Source: JAJFGI01 sp036397065
GTDB lineage: Bacteria; Pseudomonadota; Alphaproteobacteria; Kiloniellales; J153
Assembly (NCBI GenBank): GCA_036397065.1
Contig: DASWJP010000057.1
Span: forward strand, 1 to 10,460
DNA: 10,460 nucleotides
Direction: 5' to 3'
The position numbers and the translations under genes are program-made. The notes below the pieces were generated by a model, which was not told where the DNA came from, ran no database searches, and worked only from the letters and a program-made list of their open reading frames with translations. Within the stretch, counting starts at the first letter, position 1; each line of letters opens with the position of its first letter. Shown here piece after piece: positions 1-6,364 of this stretch.

Positions 1-2
1 CC

Positions 3-74
3 GACATCGACATGCTCGTACGGTATGTGGATGGCGAAGAGGCCTATGTAAAAAAGGACGGCACGCCGTATTGA
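3..74 (+). CDS. 3' end of an unidentified gene (partial)
   Basis: The third frame is open from the left edge of the window and ends with TGA at 72-74. It encodes 23 residues ending in KKDGTPY. The other two plus frames also reach stops nearby, so the call rests on codon choice and on the genes that follow in the same direction. No family can be recognised from this tail. The stop lies 43 bases before the first palindromic repeat, which may serve as its 3' boundary. Confidence 0.5.
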   Translation, partial: DIDMLVRYVDGEEAYVKKDGTPY

Positions 75-117
75 AGCGGGGCAATGTGTTTTGAGCGGGT
101 GTCAGCGGCACGGAGAA

Positions 118-220
118 CACCCCCCACCCTGACCCTCCCCCACAAGGGGGGAGGGAAATTCTCGCGGTGCCAATACCTTTCTCCCTCCCCCTCGATGGGG
201 GAGGGTTGGGGTGGGGGTGG
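118..220. repeat. 103-bp palindromic intergenic repeat, copy 1 (intact)
   Basis: Two GC-rich arms are imperfect reverse complements: 118-158 (begins CACCCCCCACCCTGACCC) and 178-220 (ends GGGGTGGGGGTGG). Each arm also folds on itself: CCCTCCCCC-ACAA-GGGGGGAGGG on the left and CTCCCTCCCCCTCGATGGGG on the right. A 19-base centre separates them. A second copy of the same total length occurs at 3908-3986 plus 6386-6409, with conserved arms and an unrelated centre. It lies between two same-strand genes and ends 48 bases before the thiolase start. Possible roles are transcript 3' end, mRNA stability element, or passive repeat; the sequence does not distinguish them. Confidence 0.85.
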
Positions 221-268
221 CTTACAAGCTCGTATCTACTAGGGCGAGCAATTTCAGAAGGAGCGGTC

Positions 269-1459
269 ATGGCAAAGCAGGATCCCATCGTCATCGTCGG
301 CATGGCGCGCACGCCCATGGGAAGCTTTCAGGGCGAATTGGCGCCCATGAGCGCGCCGCAACTGGGCGCCGCCGCCATACGCGGAGCGTTGCAGCGCGCC
401 GGGATGGCGGCGGATCAGGTGGACGAAGTGGTCTTCGGCTGCGTCTTGCCGGCGGGCATGGGCCAGGCACCGGCCCGGCAGGCCTCGTTCGGCGCCGGCA
501 TTCCGGAGTCCGTCGGCTGCACAACCGTGAACAAGATGTGCGGCTCGGGCATGAAGGCGGCCATGCTGGCGCACGACCTGCTGGCCGCCGGCTCGAACAC
601 CGTGACCGTCGCCGGCGGCATGGAGAGCATGAGCAATGCGCCCTATCTGCTGCCCAAGGCGCGCGGCGGCTACCGCATGGGCCATGGCGTCGTGCAGGAT
701 CATATGTTCACCGACGGCCTGGAAGATGCCTATGACAAGGGCAAGCTGATGGGTGTCTTCGCCGAGGAAACGGCGCAGCATTTCCAATTCACCCGGGAAA
801 GCCAAGATGCGTTCGCCATCCGCTCCCTGAAACGGGCGCAGACGGCGACCGGCGACGGCACCGCGGCGCGGGAGATCGTGCCGGTGACGGTCAAATCCCG
901 ACAAGGCGAGATGGTCGTCGACACCGATGAACAACCGCGCACGGCGAACCTGGACAAGATCCCGCGCCTTAAGCCGGCCTTCCGCGACGGCGGCACGGTC
1001 ACGGCGGCCAATTCCAGCTCCATCTCCGATGGCGCGGCCGCCCTGGTGCTCATGCGCCTGTCCGAGGCGGAGCGGCGGGGCCTGACGCCTCTCGCCATCA
1101 TTCGCGGCCACGCCAGCCACGCCCAGGCCCCGGCCTGGTTCACCACCGCGCCCATTGGGGCCGCGCAAAAGGTTCTGGCCCATGTGGGCTGGGCCGCCGG
1201 CGATGTGGACCTCTACGAGGTGAACGAAGCCTTCGCCGTGGTCACCATGGCGGCCATGCGCGAGATGGACCTGCCGGCCGACAAGGTGAACGTGCACGGC
1301 GGCGCCTGCGCCCTCGGCCATCCGGTCGGCGCCTCCGGCGCGCGCATTTTGATCACGCTGATCAATGCCCTGGAGAAATACGATCTGCGCAAGGGTGTGG
1401 CGGCCATCTGCATCGGCGGCGGCGAAGCCACCGCCATGGCCGTCGAACGGCTGCATTAG
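269..1459 (+). CDS. Acetyl-CoA C-acyltransferase (thiolase family)
   Basis: A 396-residue thiolase, the normal length for the family. It catalyses reversible Claisen condensation or thiolytic cleavage of acyl-CoA in the cytoplasm. Seen in the sequence: nucleophile Cys91 in VNKMCGSG, the NEAF motif near residue 320, His351 in CALGHPVGASGAR, and the acid/base Cys381 in CIGGGEA. These are the complete catalytic set. The start at 269 follows a good ribosome site (AGAAGGAG, 256-263). An upstream in-frame start at 167 would translate the palindromic repeat and has no such site. The closest functional classes are short-chain acetyl-CoA acetyltransferases (AtoB/PhaA type, acetoacetyl-CoA formation) or a beta-oxidation thiolase; no neighbouring acyl-CoA dehydrogenase or PHB gene settles which. 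It probably heads an operon with the next genes (10-base gap). Confidence 0.93.
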   Translation: MAKQDPIVIVGMARTPMGSFQGELAPMSAPQLGAAAIRGALQRAGMAADQVDEVVFGCVLPAGMGQAPARQASFGAGIPESVGCTTVNKMCGSGMKAAMLAHDLLAAGSNTVTVAGGMESMSNAPYLLPKARGGYRMGHGVVQDHMFTDGLEDAYDKGKLMGVFAEETAQHFQFTRESQDAFAIRSLKRAQTATGDGTAAREIVPVTVKSRQGEMVVDTDEQPRTANLDKIPRLKPAFRDGGTVTAANSSSISDGAAALVLMRLSEAERRGLTPLAIIRGHASHAQAPAWFTTAPIGAAQKVLAHVGWAAGDVDLYEVNEAFAVVTMAAMREMDLPADKVNVHGGACALGHPVGASGARILITLINALEKYDLRKGVAAICIGGGEATAMAVERLH

Positions 1460-1469
1460 GGGCCGGGCC

Positions 1470-1661
1470 ATGGCCTTGGAAATGAAGCCGGCGTGCGAGC
1501 GCTGTTCCGCCGATCTGCCGATGGATGGGGACGCGTTTATTTGCAGCTTTGAATGCACCTTCTGCCGGAACTGCGCTATCGAGATGCACCGGCGTTGTCC
1601 GAATTGCTCCGGCGAGTTGAACGCTCGTCCGCGCCGCGACGTGCCCCCCGCGGTCGCCTAG
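1470..1661 (+). CDS. DUF1272 family small zinc-binding protein
   Basis: A 63-residue protein with eight cysteines: C9-x2-C12, C25-x3-C29-x2-C32-x2-C35 and C43-x2-C46. This pattern suits two structural zinc sites. The opening MALEMKPACERC, the ICSFECTFC core and the CPNCSGEL tail match the DUF1272 family as I know it; the family has no established function. The start at 1470 follows AGGGG, which overlaps the thiolase stop codon, so translation is probably coupled. The C-terminal 13 residues are Pro/Arg/Ala-rich and probably disordered. The reading is firm as a gene and family call, but its role is unknown. Confidence 0.88.
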   Translation: MALEMKPACERCSADLPMDGDAFICSFECTFCRNCAIEMHRRCPNCSGELNARPRRDVPPAVA

Positions 1662-1678
1662 GGGCCGGGCGCGATATC

Positions 1679-2356
1679 ATGTCCACCATCCTGATCACCG
1701 GCGCCAACCGTGGCATTGGCCTGGAACTGACACGCTCCTTCGCCAGGGACGGTTGGCGGGTGCATGCCTGTTGTCGCGAGCCCGACCGGGCGAAAGATCT
1801 GCGTGCCCTCGACGGCGCCGTCGAGATGCACAAGCTCGATGTGACCGATGGCGCCAGAGTGGCCGGCCTGGCGCGCGAGCTGGAGGGCGAGGCCATCGAC
1901 ATCCTGTTCAACAATGCCGGTGTCTATGGCCCCAGGGCCGGCTTCGGAAAAACCGACTACGACGCTTGGGCGCCGGTGTTTTCGGTCAATGTCTTTGCCC
2001 CCCTGCGCCTGGCCGAATGTTTCGTGGCCCATGTGGCGCGCAGCGAGCGCAAGCTGATCCTGAACATGTCCAGCAAAATGGGGTCCATCGCGGATTGCGG
2101 CGGCGGCTCGGTCATCTACCGGTCCTCCAAGGCGGCTTTGAACATGGTCACCAAGACCCTGTCGGTCGACCTGGCCGGGCAGGGGATCACCGTGGTGGCA
2201 TTCCATCCCGGCTGGGTCCAGACCGACATGGGCGGACGGGGCGCCAGCATCACGGCGCAAGAGAGCGTCCGCGGCCTGCGCCGGGTCATCGGCGGGCTCG
2301 CCGCCAAGGATACCGGTGGATTTTTCAACTACGACGGCAGCAGGCTGCCCTGGTAA
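1679..2356 (+). CDS. Short-chain dehydrogenase/reductase (SDR)
   Basis: A 225-residue classical SDR, an NAD(P)-dependent oxidoreductase of the cytoplasm. Visible motifs in order: the Rossmann glycine motif TGANRGIG (7-14), DVT near 54 for the adenine pocket, NNAG (79-82), N104 in SVNVF, catalytic Ser in NMSSKMGS (about 131-132), and Y147-x3-K151 in YRSSK. The sequence after the active site, FHPGWVQTDMGG, resembles the C-factor/sniffer-like SDR subgroup. The substrate cannot be read from the sequence. The start at 1679 follows a TAGGGGCCGGGC string that contains both the DUF1272 stop codon and the likely ribosome site; the gap is 17 bases. It is probably co-transcribed with the thiolase and DUF1272 genes. 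Confidence 0.92.
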   Translation: MSTILITGANRGIGLELTRSFARDGWRVHACCREPDRAKDLRALDGAVEMHKLDVTDGARVAGLARELEGEAIDILFNNAGVYGPRAGFGKTDYDAWAPVFSVNVFAPLRLAECFVAHVARSERKLILNMSSKMGSIADCGGGSVIYRSSKAALNMVTKTLSVDLAGQGITVVAFHPGWVQTDMGGRGASITAQESVRGLRRVIGGLAAKDTGGFFNYDGSRLPW

Positions 2357-2428
2357 CGCGCGCTTCCGGAATGCTATGACTGGGCCCGGATTTCTCGCAT
2401 CACATGACGCGGCGGAAGGGCATCGGGC

Positions 2429-3883
2429 ATGGCGTTGATCGAAGGCAAGACCGGTCCGTGGGAAATGGTCATCGGGCTGGAAGTACACGCCCAGGTGATC
2501 ACCGAGTCCAAGCTGTTCTCCGGCGCCTCGGCCACCTTCGGGGGCGAGCCGAACGCCAATGTGTCCATGGTCGATGCGGCCATGCCCGGGATGCTGCCGG
2601 TGCTCAACCGGCGCAGCGTCGAACAGGCGGTCAAGACCGGCCTGGGGCTGAACGCCAAGATCAACCTGACCTCGGTGTTCGAGCGGAAGAACTATTTCTA
2701 CCCGGACCTGCCGGCCGGCTATCAGATTTCCCAGTACCTGCACCCCATCGTCGGCGAGGGCACGGTGGTTCTCGACATGGCCGACGGCACCACCCGCGAG
2801 ATCGGCATCGAGCGCCTGCACCTGGAACAGGACGCGGGCAAGAGCCTGCACGACCAGCATCCGGCCAAGACCTACATCGATCTGAACCGCAGCGGCGTCA
2901 CCTTGATGGAGATCGTCTCCAAGCCCGATCTGCGCACGGCGGAGGAGGTGGGGGTCTACCTTTCCAAGCTGCGCTCGATCATGCGCTATCTGGGCACCTG
3001 CGACGGCAACATGGAGGAAGGCTCCATGCGCTGCGACGTCAACCTGTCGGTGCGCAAGCCGGGCGGACCCCTCGGCACCCGGACGGAGACCAAGAACGTC
3101 AACTCCATCCGCTTCGTCAAGCTGGCCATCGAGCACGAGGTGCACCGGCAGATCGCGGTCATCGAAGGCGGCGGCAAGATCGTTCAGGAAACCCGCCTGT
3201 TCGATTCGGCGAAGAACACCACGCGCTCCATGCGCTCGAAGGAGGAGGCGCACGACTACCGCTATTTCCCCGATCCGGATTTGCTGCCCCTGGTCTTGGA
3301 CCCGGCATGGGTCGACGAGGTGCGCCGGGCTCTGCCCGAGCTGCCCGATGCCAAGAAAAAGCGTTTTGTCGAAAAGCTGGGCTTGTCGCCCTATGACGCC
3401 GGCGTGCTGGTCAACGACAAGGAGACGGCGGCTTTCTATGAAGCCGTGGTCGCCGATGGCAAGCGCGATGCCAAAATGGCCGCCAATTGGGTGACCGGCG
3501 ATTACTTCGCCGCCCTCAATCGCAGCGGTGTTGATCTATCGGCGGCGCCGGTGGGCGCGGGCAAGCTGGCCGAGCTGCTCGACCTGATCAGCGCCGGCAC
3601 CATCTCCGGCCGCATCGCCAAGGAAGTCTTCGAGGAGATGTGGGAGACCGGCAAGGCGGCGGCGGACATCGTCGAGGCCAAGGGCCTGACGCAGATTTCC
3701 GATACCGGCGCCATCGAGGCCCTGGTCGATCAGGTGATCGCCGACAATCCGGGGCAGGTGGAACAGATCAAGGCCGGCAACGAAAAGCTCATGGGCTGGT
3801 TCGTCGGCCAGGTCATGAAAGTCACCCAGGGCAAGGCCAACCCCGGCATGGTCAACCAGTTGTTGCGCAAGAAATTGAGCTAG
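2429..3883 (+). CDS. gatB: Asp-tRNA(Asn)/Glu-tRNA(Gln) amidotransferase subunit B
   Basis: A 484-residue GatB of full family length. With GatA and GatC it converts misacylated Glu-tRNA(Gln) and/or Asp-tRNA(Asn) to the amide form; GatB carries the kinase-like site that activates the side-chain carboxylate and binds the tRNA. Seen: GLEVHAQ (16-22), the NYFYPDLPAGYQISQ region, the YIDLNRSGVTLMEIVSKPD block, GNMEEGSMRCDVN, ETKNVNS, DYRYFPDPDL, and a C-terminal YqeY-like helical domain ending MVNQLLRKKLS. The start at 2429 has GGAAGG upstream (2413-2418). No gatC or gatA lies immediately upstream, where an SDR sits instead, so the three subunits are not contiguous here. The 72-base gap to the SDR gene could hold its own promoter, but none is clear. 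Confidence 0.98.
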   Translation: MALIEGKTGPWEMVIGLEVHAQVITESKLFSGASATFGGEPNANVSMVDAAMPGMLPVLNRRSVEQAVKTGLGLNAKINLTSVFERKNYFYPDLPAGYQISQYLHPIVGEGTVVLDMADGTTREIGIERLHLEQDAGKSLHDQHPAKTYIDLNRSGVTLMEIVSKPDLRTAEEVGVYLSKLRSIMRYLGTCDGNMEEGSMRCDVNLSVRKPGGPLGTRTETKNVNSIRFVKLAIEHEVHRQIAVIEGGGKIVQETRLFDSAKNTTRSMRSKEEAHDYRYFPDPDLLPLVLDPAWVDEVRRALPELPDAKKKRFVEKLGLSPYDAGVLVNDKETAAFYEAVVADGKRDAKMAANWVTGDYFAALNRSGVDLSAAPVGAGKLAELLDLISAGTISGRIAKEVFEEMWETGKAAADIVEAKGLTQISDTGAIEALVDQVIADNPGQVEQIKAGNEKLMGWFVGQVMKVTQGKANPGMVNQLLRKKLS

Positions 3884-3907
3884 AGCCAGCAGCCGTCATG
3901 CCATTCG

Positions 3908-3986
3908 CACCCCCCACCCTGACCCTCCCACACAAGGGGGGAGGGAAAGTGGACAGCAGGCTCACTCTTTCTCCCTCCCCCTCGAT
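3908..3986. repeat. Palindromic repeat copy 2, left part (interrupted)
   Basis: The left arm (3908-3949) matches copy 1 at 118-158 almost base for base: CACCCCCCACCCTGACCC, then the hairpin around ACAAGG. The centre (about 3950-3967) differs. The right arm starts at 3968 (TTTCTCCCTCCCC) and stops at 3986, after CTCGAT, where the IS1595 element begins. The repeat resumes on the far side of the element. It starts 24 bases after the gatB stop. Confidence 0.87.
3979..3986. repeat. 8-bp target site duplication, left
   Basis: CCCTCGAT directly flanks the left end of the element and recurs as CCCTCGAT at 6378-6385. Eight bases is the duplication size known for the IS1595 family. Because of the G and C runs at the junction, 10- or 12-base readings with shorter inverted repeats are formally possible; the 8-base reading gives the longest inverted repeat. 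Confidence 0.82.
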
Positions 3987-4012
3987 GGGAATTGTATACT
4001 TGACTACACAAA
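3987..4012 (+). repeat. IS1595 element left terminal inverted repeat
   Basis: 26 bases identical to the reverse complement of 6352-6377. It starts GGGAATTG and contains the self-complementary GTATAC and the string TTGACT. Identity stops after CACAAA: the left end continues with AACACC, and the right end (read inward) with TCTCCT. Confidence 0.93.
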
Positions 4013-4081
4013 AACACCTCCTATGTGAAACGGGACAGGCTGGCGCTGGCGACGACAAATGGCGTGAGCGGGTTTTCATTG

Positions 4082-4717
4082 CTATGAAGGTGGAGGTTCT
4101 TTGTGTTTTAGAAGGCTGGCGAGATGGGGATGATGACTTGAAATATCTTTCCCCGTCAGAAGCTGCATCCCTAGCCTGCTCACGTGCCCGCCACGCTGCA
4201 TCGCAGATCGAGCATAGTCGTCCATCGCTTGCTTCTCGCCTTTTGGGTAGGCCAATTGAAAATTGAGCTCACCTATCCGCTTAGCGAGATTGACGAGCTT
4301 GTGATGGTCGAAAGGTTCTTCAAATTCGTATGGCGGACGAAAACTGGAAGCATGTAATTTGTCTGGATCGGTAGGCAGCCAATCCCAAAGACCGTGAGTG
4401 ATTCGATGGCGGCTCTGTTCGATACCACTAATCTTATTCAGCAAGTTGAGAAATTTTTGTCTGGTTTTGGGACCGGTGATTACCTCTTTGGCGAGCTTAC
4501 GGAGCGCCCTAATGCGCTTCTTAAACGACGCGGCGGTCGCATCCGTAGGTATAGGCACGTTGGCCTTATCGGCCAACTCTGCGGTGCTTTGAAGCAATAG
4601 GTGCTCTAGTTGGGACCAGGAAACCGTCACATAGCCGATAGCGGCAAACTCCAGCATTGAGAGTTCTGTTCCCAAGCGGTGGCGTTTGTCCTTGGGCGAG
4701 AATATGATTGTGGACAT
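4082..4717 (-). CDS. HEPN-like helical protein, IS passenger gene
   Basis: A 211-residue, mostly helical protein of unnamed family. Residues 34-41 (WSQLEHLL) followed by a helical stretch, and R103-x4-H108 in SRHRITHGLWDW, resemble the HEPN fold, where an Rx4-6H motif forms the active site in RNase toxins and other nucleic-acid enzymes. This is a motif-level reading, not a family assignment. The C-terminal third is His/Lys/Pro-rich. I chose the start at 4717 because GGGAGG lies nine bases upstream on this strand; a longer in-frame version reaching 4864 would overlap the whole opposite-strand small gene. The start codon shares CATG (4715-4718) with that divergent gene. A role as toxin, RNA-cleaving defence or accessory transposition factor would be inference. 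Confidence 0.75.
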   Translation of the reverse strand: MSTIIFSPKDKRHRLGTELSMLEFAAIGYVTVSWSQLEHLLLQSTAELADKANVPIPTDATAASFKKRIRALRKLAKEVITGPKTRQKFLNLLNKISGIEQSRHRITHGLWDWLPTDPDKLHASSFRPPYEFEEPFDHHKLVNLAKRIGELNFQLAYPKGEKQAMDDYARSAMQRGGHVSRLGMQLLTGKDISSHHPHLASLLKHKEPPPS

Positions 4718-4868
4718 GGCAAAACCTCCCGACCCATCGGCCGATCCGAAGTTTTTAGAGACGGTACGGCGGATGCTGAAAACACCGCCCCAACCGCGCC
4801 CCAAGCGCGAGCGGGACAAGAGCGTGCCGCCGAAAGGCAAGAGGGCAAAGAAAACCCCGGCCAAGTGA
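4716..4868 (+). CDS. Small basic protein (50 aa), IS passenger gene
   Basis: A 50-residue protein beginning MAKPPDPSADPKFLETV and containing a RRMLKTPPQP core, followed by a Lys/Arg-rich tail (about 15 of the last 20 residues are charged, Pro or Gly). From memory, the PKFLxTVxxMLxTPP core occurs in many small alphaproteobacterial proteins of unknown function, which supports a real gene. The ATG at 4716 overlaps the start codon of the divergent HEPN-like gene. An in-frame TTG at 4686 would add ten residues but lacks the usual N-terminus. It ends inside the loop of a terminator hairpin (stop 4866-4868). The basic tail suggests nucleic-acid binding. A regulator or antitoxin partner for the neighbouring protein is conceivable but unproven. 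Confidence 0.72.
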   Translation: MAKPPDPSADPKFLETVRRMLKTPPQPRPKRERDKSVPPKGKRAKKTPAK

Positions 4869-4880
4869 GCCGGGGTTTTT
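4851..4880. terminator. Bidirectional rho-independent terminator
   Basis: The stem AAAACCCCGGC (4851-4861) pairs perfectly with GCCGGGGTTTT (4869-4879) around a seven-base loop that contains the TGA stop of the small plus-strand gene. Five T's close the plus-strand side, and A's at 4851-4854 (preceded by AAAG) give a U tract on the minus strand. It lies between converging stops at 4868 (plus) and 4886 (minus), so it can end both transcripts. Confidence 0.88.
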
Positions 4881-4885
4881 GGTTG

Positions 4886-5338
4886 TTAGTCTGAGAACTC
4901 TGGCAGGTGTTCGCCGTGTGTTTTCACCTCTGCCCTACAGGAAGGACAAACCCAAGCGTGTTTTATAAGCATCATCGAGCCATTCGTTTGGAGAATCGAC
5001 TTAATGCCGCGCTCGTAACAGGCTGCACAAAGGGCATGTCCGGGTTCGCCGCGTGCTTCCGATCGCTTCACCACGTAAGCGAATGCTCCAGGAGCACATT
5101 GTGTCAGGCTGTAGCGTTGCTTCTCAGTTCCCCATGTTTTAGAGCGAGCCACTTCTTTTTCAAGCTCGCCTACGCGCTCAACCAGCGCCATTTGCTGCTC
5201 TTGTGCGGTGAGGATTTTTTCTTGGAGTTCTATAACCGCCGCATTACGAATGGCAGCATCGTTAATGCCCTTCAGTCCCTTCGCAGTATCGAGCATGGAC
5301 TTGAACAAGCCAAGGCTAGCAAGAAGCTCACTTGCCAT
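4886..5338 (-). CDS. Coiled-coil/zinc-ribbon protein, IS passenger gene
   Basis: A 150-residue protein of unnamed but apparently widespread type. An N-terminal helical region is followed by a coiled-coil stretch (about 35-67, EKILTAQEQQMALVERVGEL), a short middle (WGTEKQRYSLTQCAPGAFAY, 69-88), then a zinc ribbon with C104-x2-C107 and C131-x2-C134 and an acidic tail. From memory, similar proteins occur as lone hypotheticals near phage and mobile genes; no function is established. The start at 5338 has GGAG upstream (GGAGAAACCGTAATG). It lies 38 bases after the transposase stop on the same strand and is probably co-transcribed with it. It ends six bases before a bidirectional terminator. No signal peptide or membrane segment is seen. 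Confidence 0.85.
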   Translation of the reverse strand: MASELLASLGLFKSMLDTAKGLKGINDAAIRNAAVIELQEKILTAQEQQMALVERVGELEKEVARSKTWGTEKQRYSLTQCAPGAFAYVVKRSEARGEPGHALCAACYERGIKSILQTNGSMMLIKHAWVCPSCRAEVKTHGEHLPEFSD

Positions 5339-5376
5339 TACGGTTTCTCCAGCGCAAGAAATGACACGCCTTTTGC

Positions 5377-6315
5377 TTAAGCGTTCGCGGTTTGGTTAGT
5401 CCGCCGATAGGTCAGGCGCTTGCCGGTGATGCCCTTGAGCGCCTTCATGGTGCGCTCCTCGTCATTCACGCCAAGGGCGGAGCGCTCGTTGTAACGGAAA
5501 TCGAATTCGGCCAGATAGCGTTTTAGGTGCTGCTGGCTGACATGGTGATAGGTGCCGGTGATCCCGCGCTTGAGGATCGAGAAATAACCTTCAATCGTGT
5601 TGGTGTGGGCAGTGCCTCGCACGTACTCACCAATGCCATGATTCACAACCTCATGGCGGGCAAACTCAGGCCCCATGATGCGGTACTGGCCAGCGTCATC
5701 GCTCATTAGGAAGGATTTGCGGTCAACCTGGGCAACTAGAACCGGGCGAAGCGTCTTGGCGCTCACCTCGGGGACTTGCTGAGAGCGGACACGCCCGGAG
5801 CGCTCCACGAGGGCGAAAACGATCTCTTTGCCCTGGCCGCCGATATTGCGCTTGTTGCGCTTGCTACGGTGTTTGTTCTTCTCTTTGCCGCCGATATAGG
5901 TTTCATCGGCCTCCACGGTCTTGCCCTTGCCGCCTAGGGGGCCGGGCTTGGTTTCACGCATACCCTCGCGGATGCGATGGGCCATGAACCAAGCGGTCTT
6001 GTAGGTCACGCCGAGTATCCTGTGGATCTGATGGGCGCTCATGCCCTTCTTTGACGAGCAAAGCAGGTGTGTGGCATAGAGCCAGACATGCAGGGGCACA
6101 TGGGAGCGCTCATAGAGTGTACCGACGCGAACCGTGAACTTCTTGCGGCAGTCGCGGCAATGATACCAGCCCGGCCCCGTGGCGCCCTTGGCAGGCAGGC
6201 TTTTGATGGTGTCCACTTGCCCACAGAAGGGGCAGTATGGACCATCGGGCCAGCGCTGGGCTTCGAGGAAGAGGCGGGCCTTGGTTTCGTCGGTGAAGAT
6301 GGTTGGTATTGTCAT
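5377..6315 (-). CDS. IS1595-family transposase (ISXO2-like)
   Basis: A 312-residue transposase of normal length. The N-terminal zinc-binding module has C28-x2-C31 (YCPFCG) and C53-x2-C56 (HCRDC). A helical DNA-binding part (about 73-120, GMSAHQIHRILGVTYKTAWF) follows, then the ISXO2-like catalytic domain: D137 in VEADETYIGG, D206/D207 in MSDDAGQY, and E242 in HTNTIEGYFSILKRG. No stop or frameshift interrupts it, so it is probably active. It acts at the 26-bp ends of its own element. The start at 6315 has AAGGAG (6327-6322 on the minus strand). A promoter overlaps the right inverted repeat, giving a leader of only about 13 bases. The zinc-ribbon gene follows 38 bases downstream. Confidence 0.96.
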   Translation of the reverse strand: MTIPTIFTDETKARLFLEAQRWPDGPYCPFCGQVDTIKSLPAKGATGPGWYHCRDCRKKFTVRVGTLYERSHVPLHVWLYATHLLCSSKKGMSAHQIHRILGVTYKTAWFMAHRIREGMRETKPGPLGGKGKTVEADETYIGGKEKNKHRSKRNKRNIGGQGKEIVFALVERSGRVRSQQVPEVSAKTLRPVLVAQVDRKSFLMSDDAGQYRIMGPEFARHEVVNHGIGEYVRGTAHTNTIEGYFSILKRGITGTYHHVSQQHLKRYLAEFDFRYNERSALGVNDEERTMKALKGITGKRLTYRRTNQTANA

Positions 6316-6334
6316 GTCTAACTCCTTGTCCCCA

Positions 6335-6364
6335 TTTATATGGGCAGGAGATTTGTGTAGTCAA
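6335..6364 (-). promoter_or_regulatory. Promoter of the IS1595 transposase
   Basis: Read on the minus strand, TTGACT (6364-6359) is followed by an 18-base spacer and TATAAA (6340-6335). Each box matches the sigma-70 consensus at five of six bases. The -35 box lies inside the terminal inverted repeat, so transposase bound at the end could block its own transcription; that is inference. The predicted start is near 6328. Confidence 0.65.

Noticed and set aside
167..268. N-terminal extension of the thiolase from an upstream in-frame ATG
   Set aside because: It translates the palindromic repeat (SLPLDGGGLGWGW) and has no ribosome site; the ATG at 269 has AGAAGGAG and gives the family-typical N-terminus.
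254..1558. Long minus-strand open frame opposite the thiolase
   Set aside because: It is a shadow of the GC-rich plus-strand gene, with low-complexity His/Arg/Gly composition and no motifs.
1658..3253. 531-codon minus-strand open frame opposite the SDR and gatB genes
   Set aside because: It lies antisense to two clearly identified genes and has shadow-type composition.
4084..4266. 60-codon plus-strand frame antisense to the end of the HEPN-like gene
   Set aside because: No good ribosome site and no recognisable family; it overlaps a better-supported gene.
4718..4864. N-terminal extension of the HEPN-like protein to 4864
   Set aside because: It would be fully antisense to the 50-residue gene and run into the terminator; GGGAGG supports the start at 4717.
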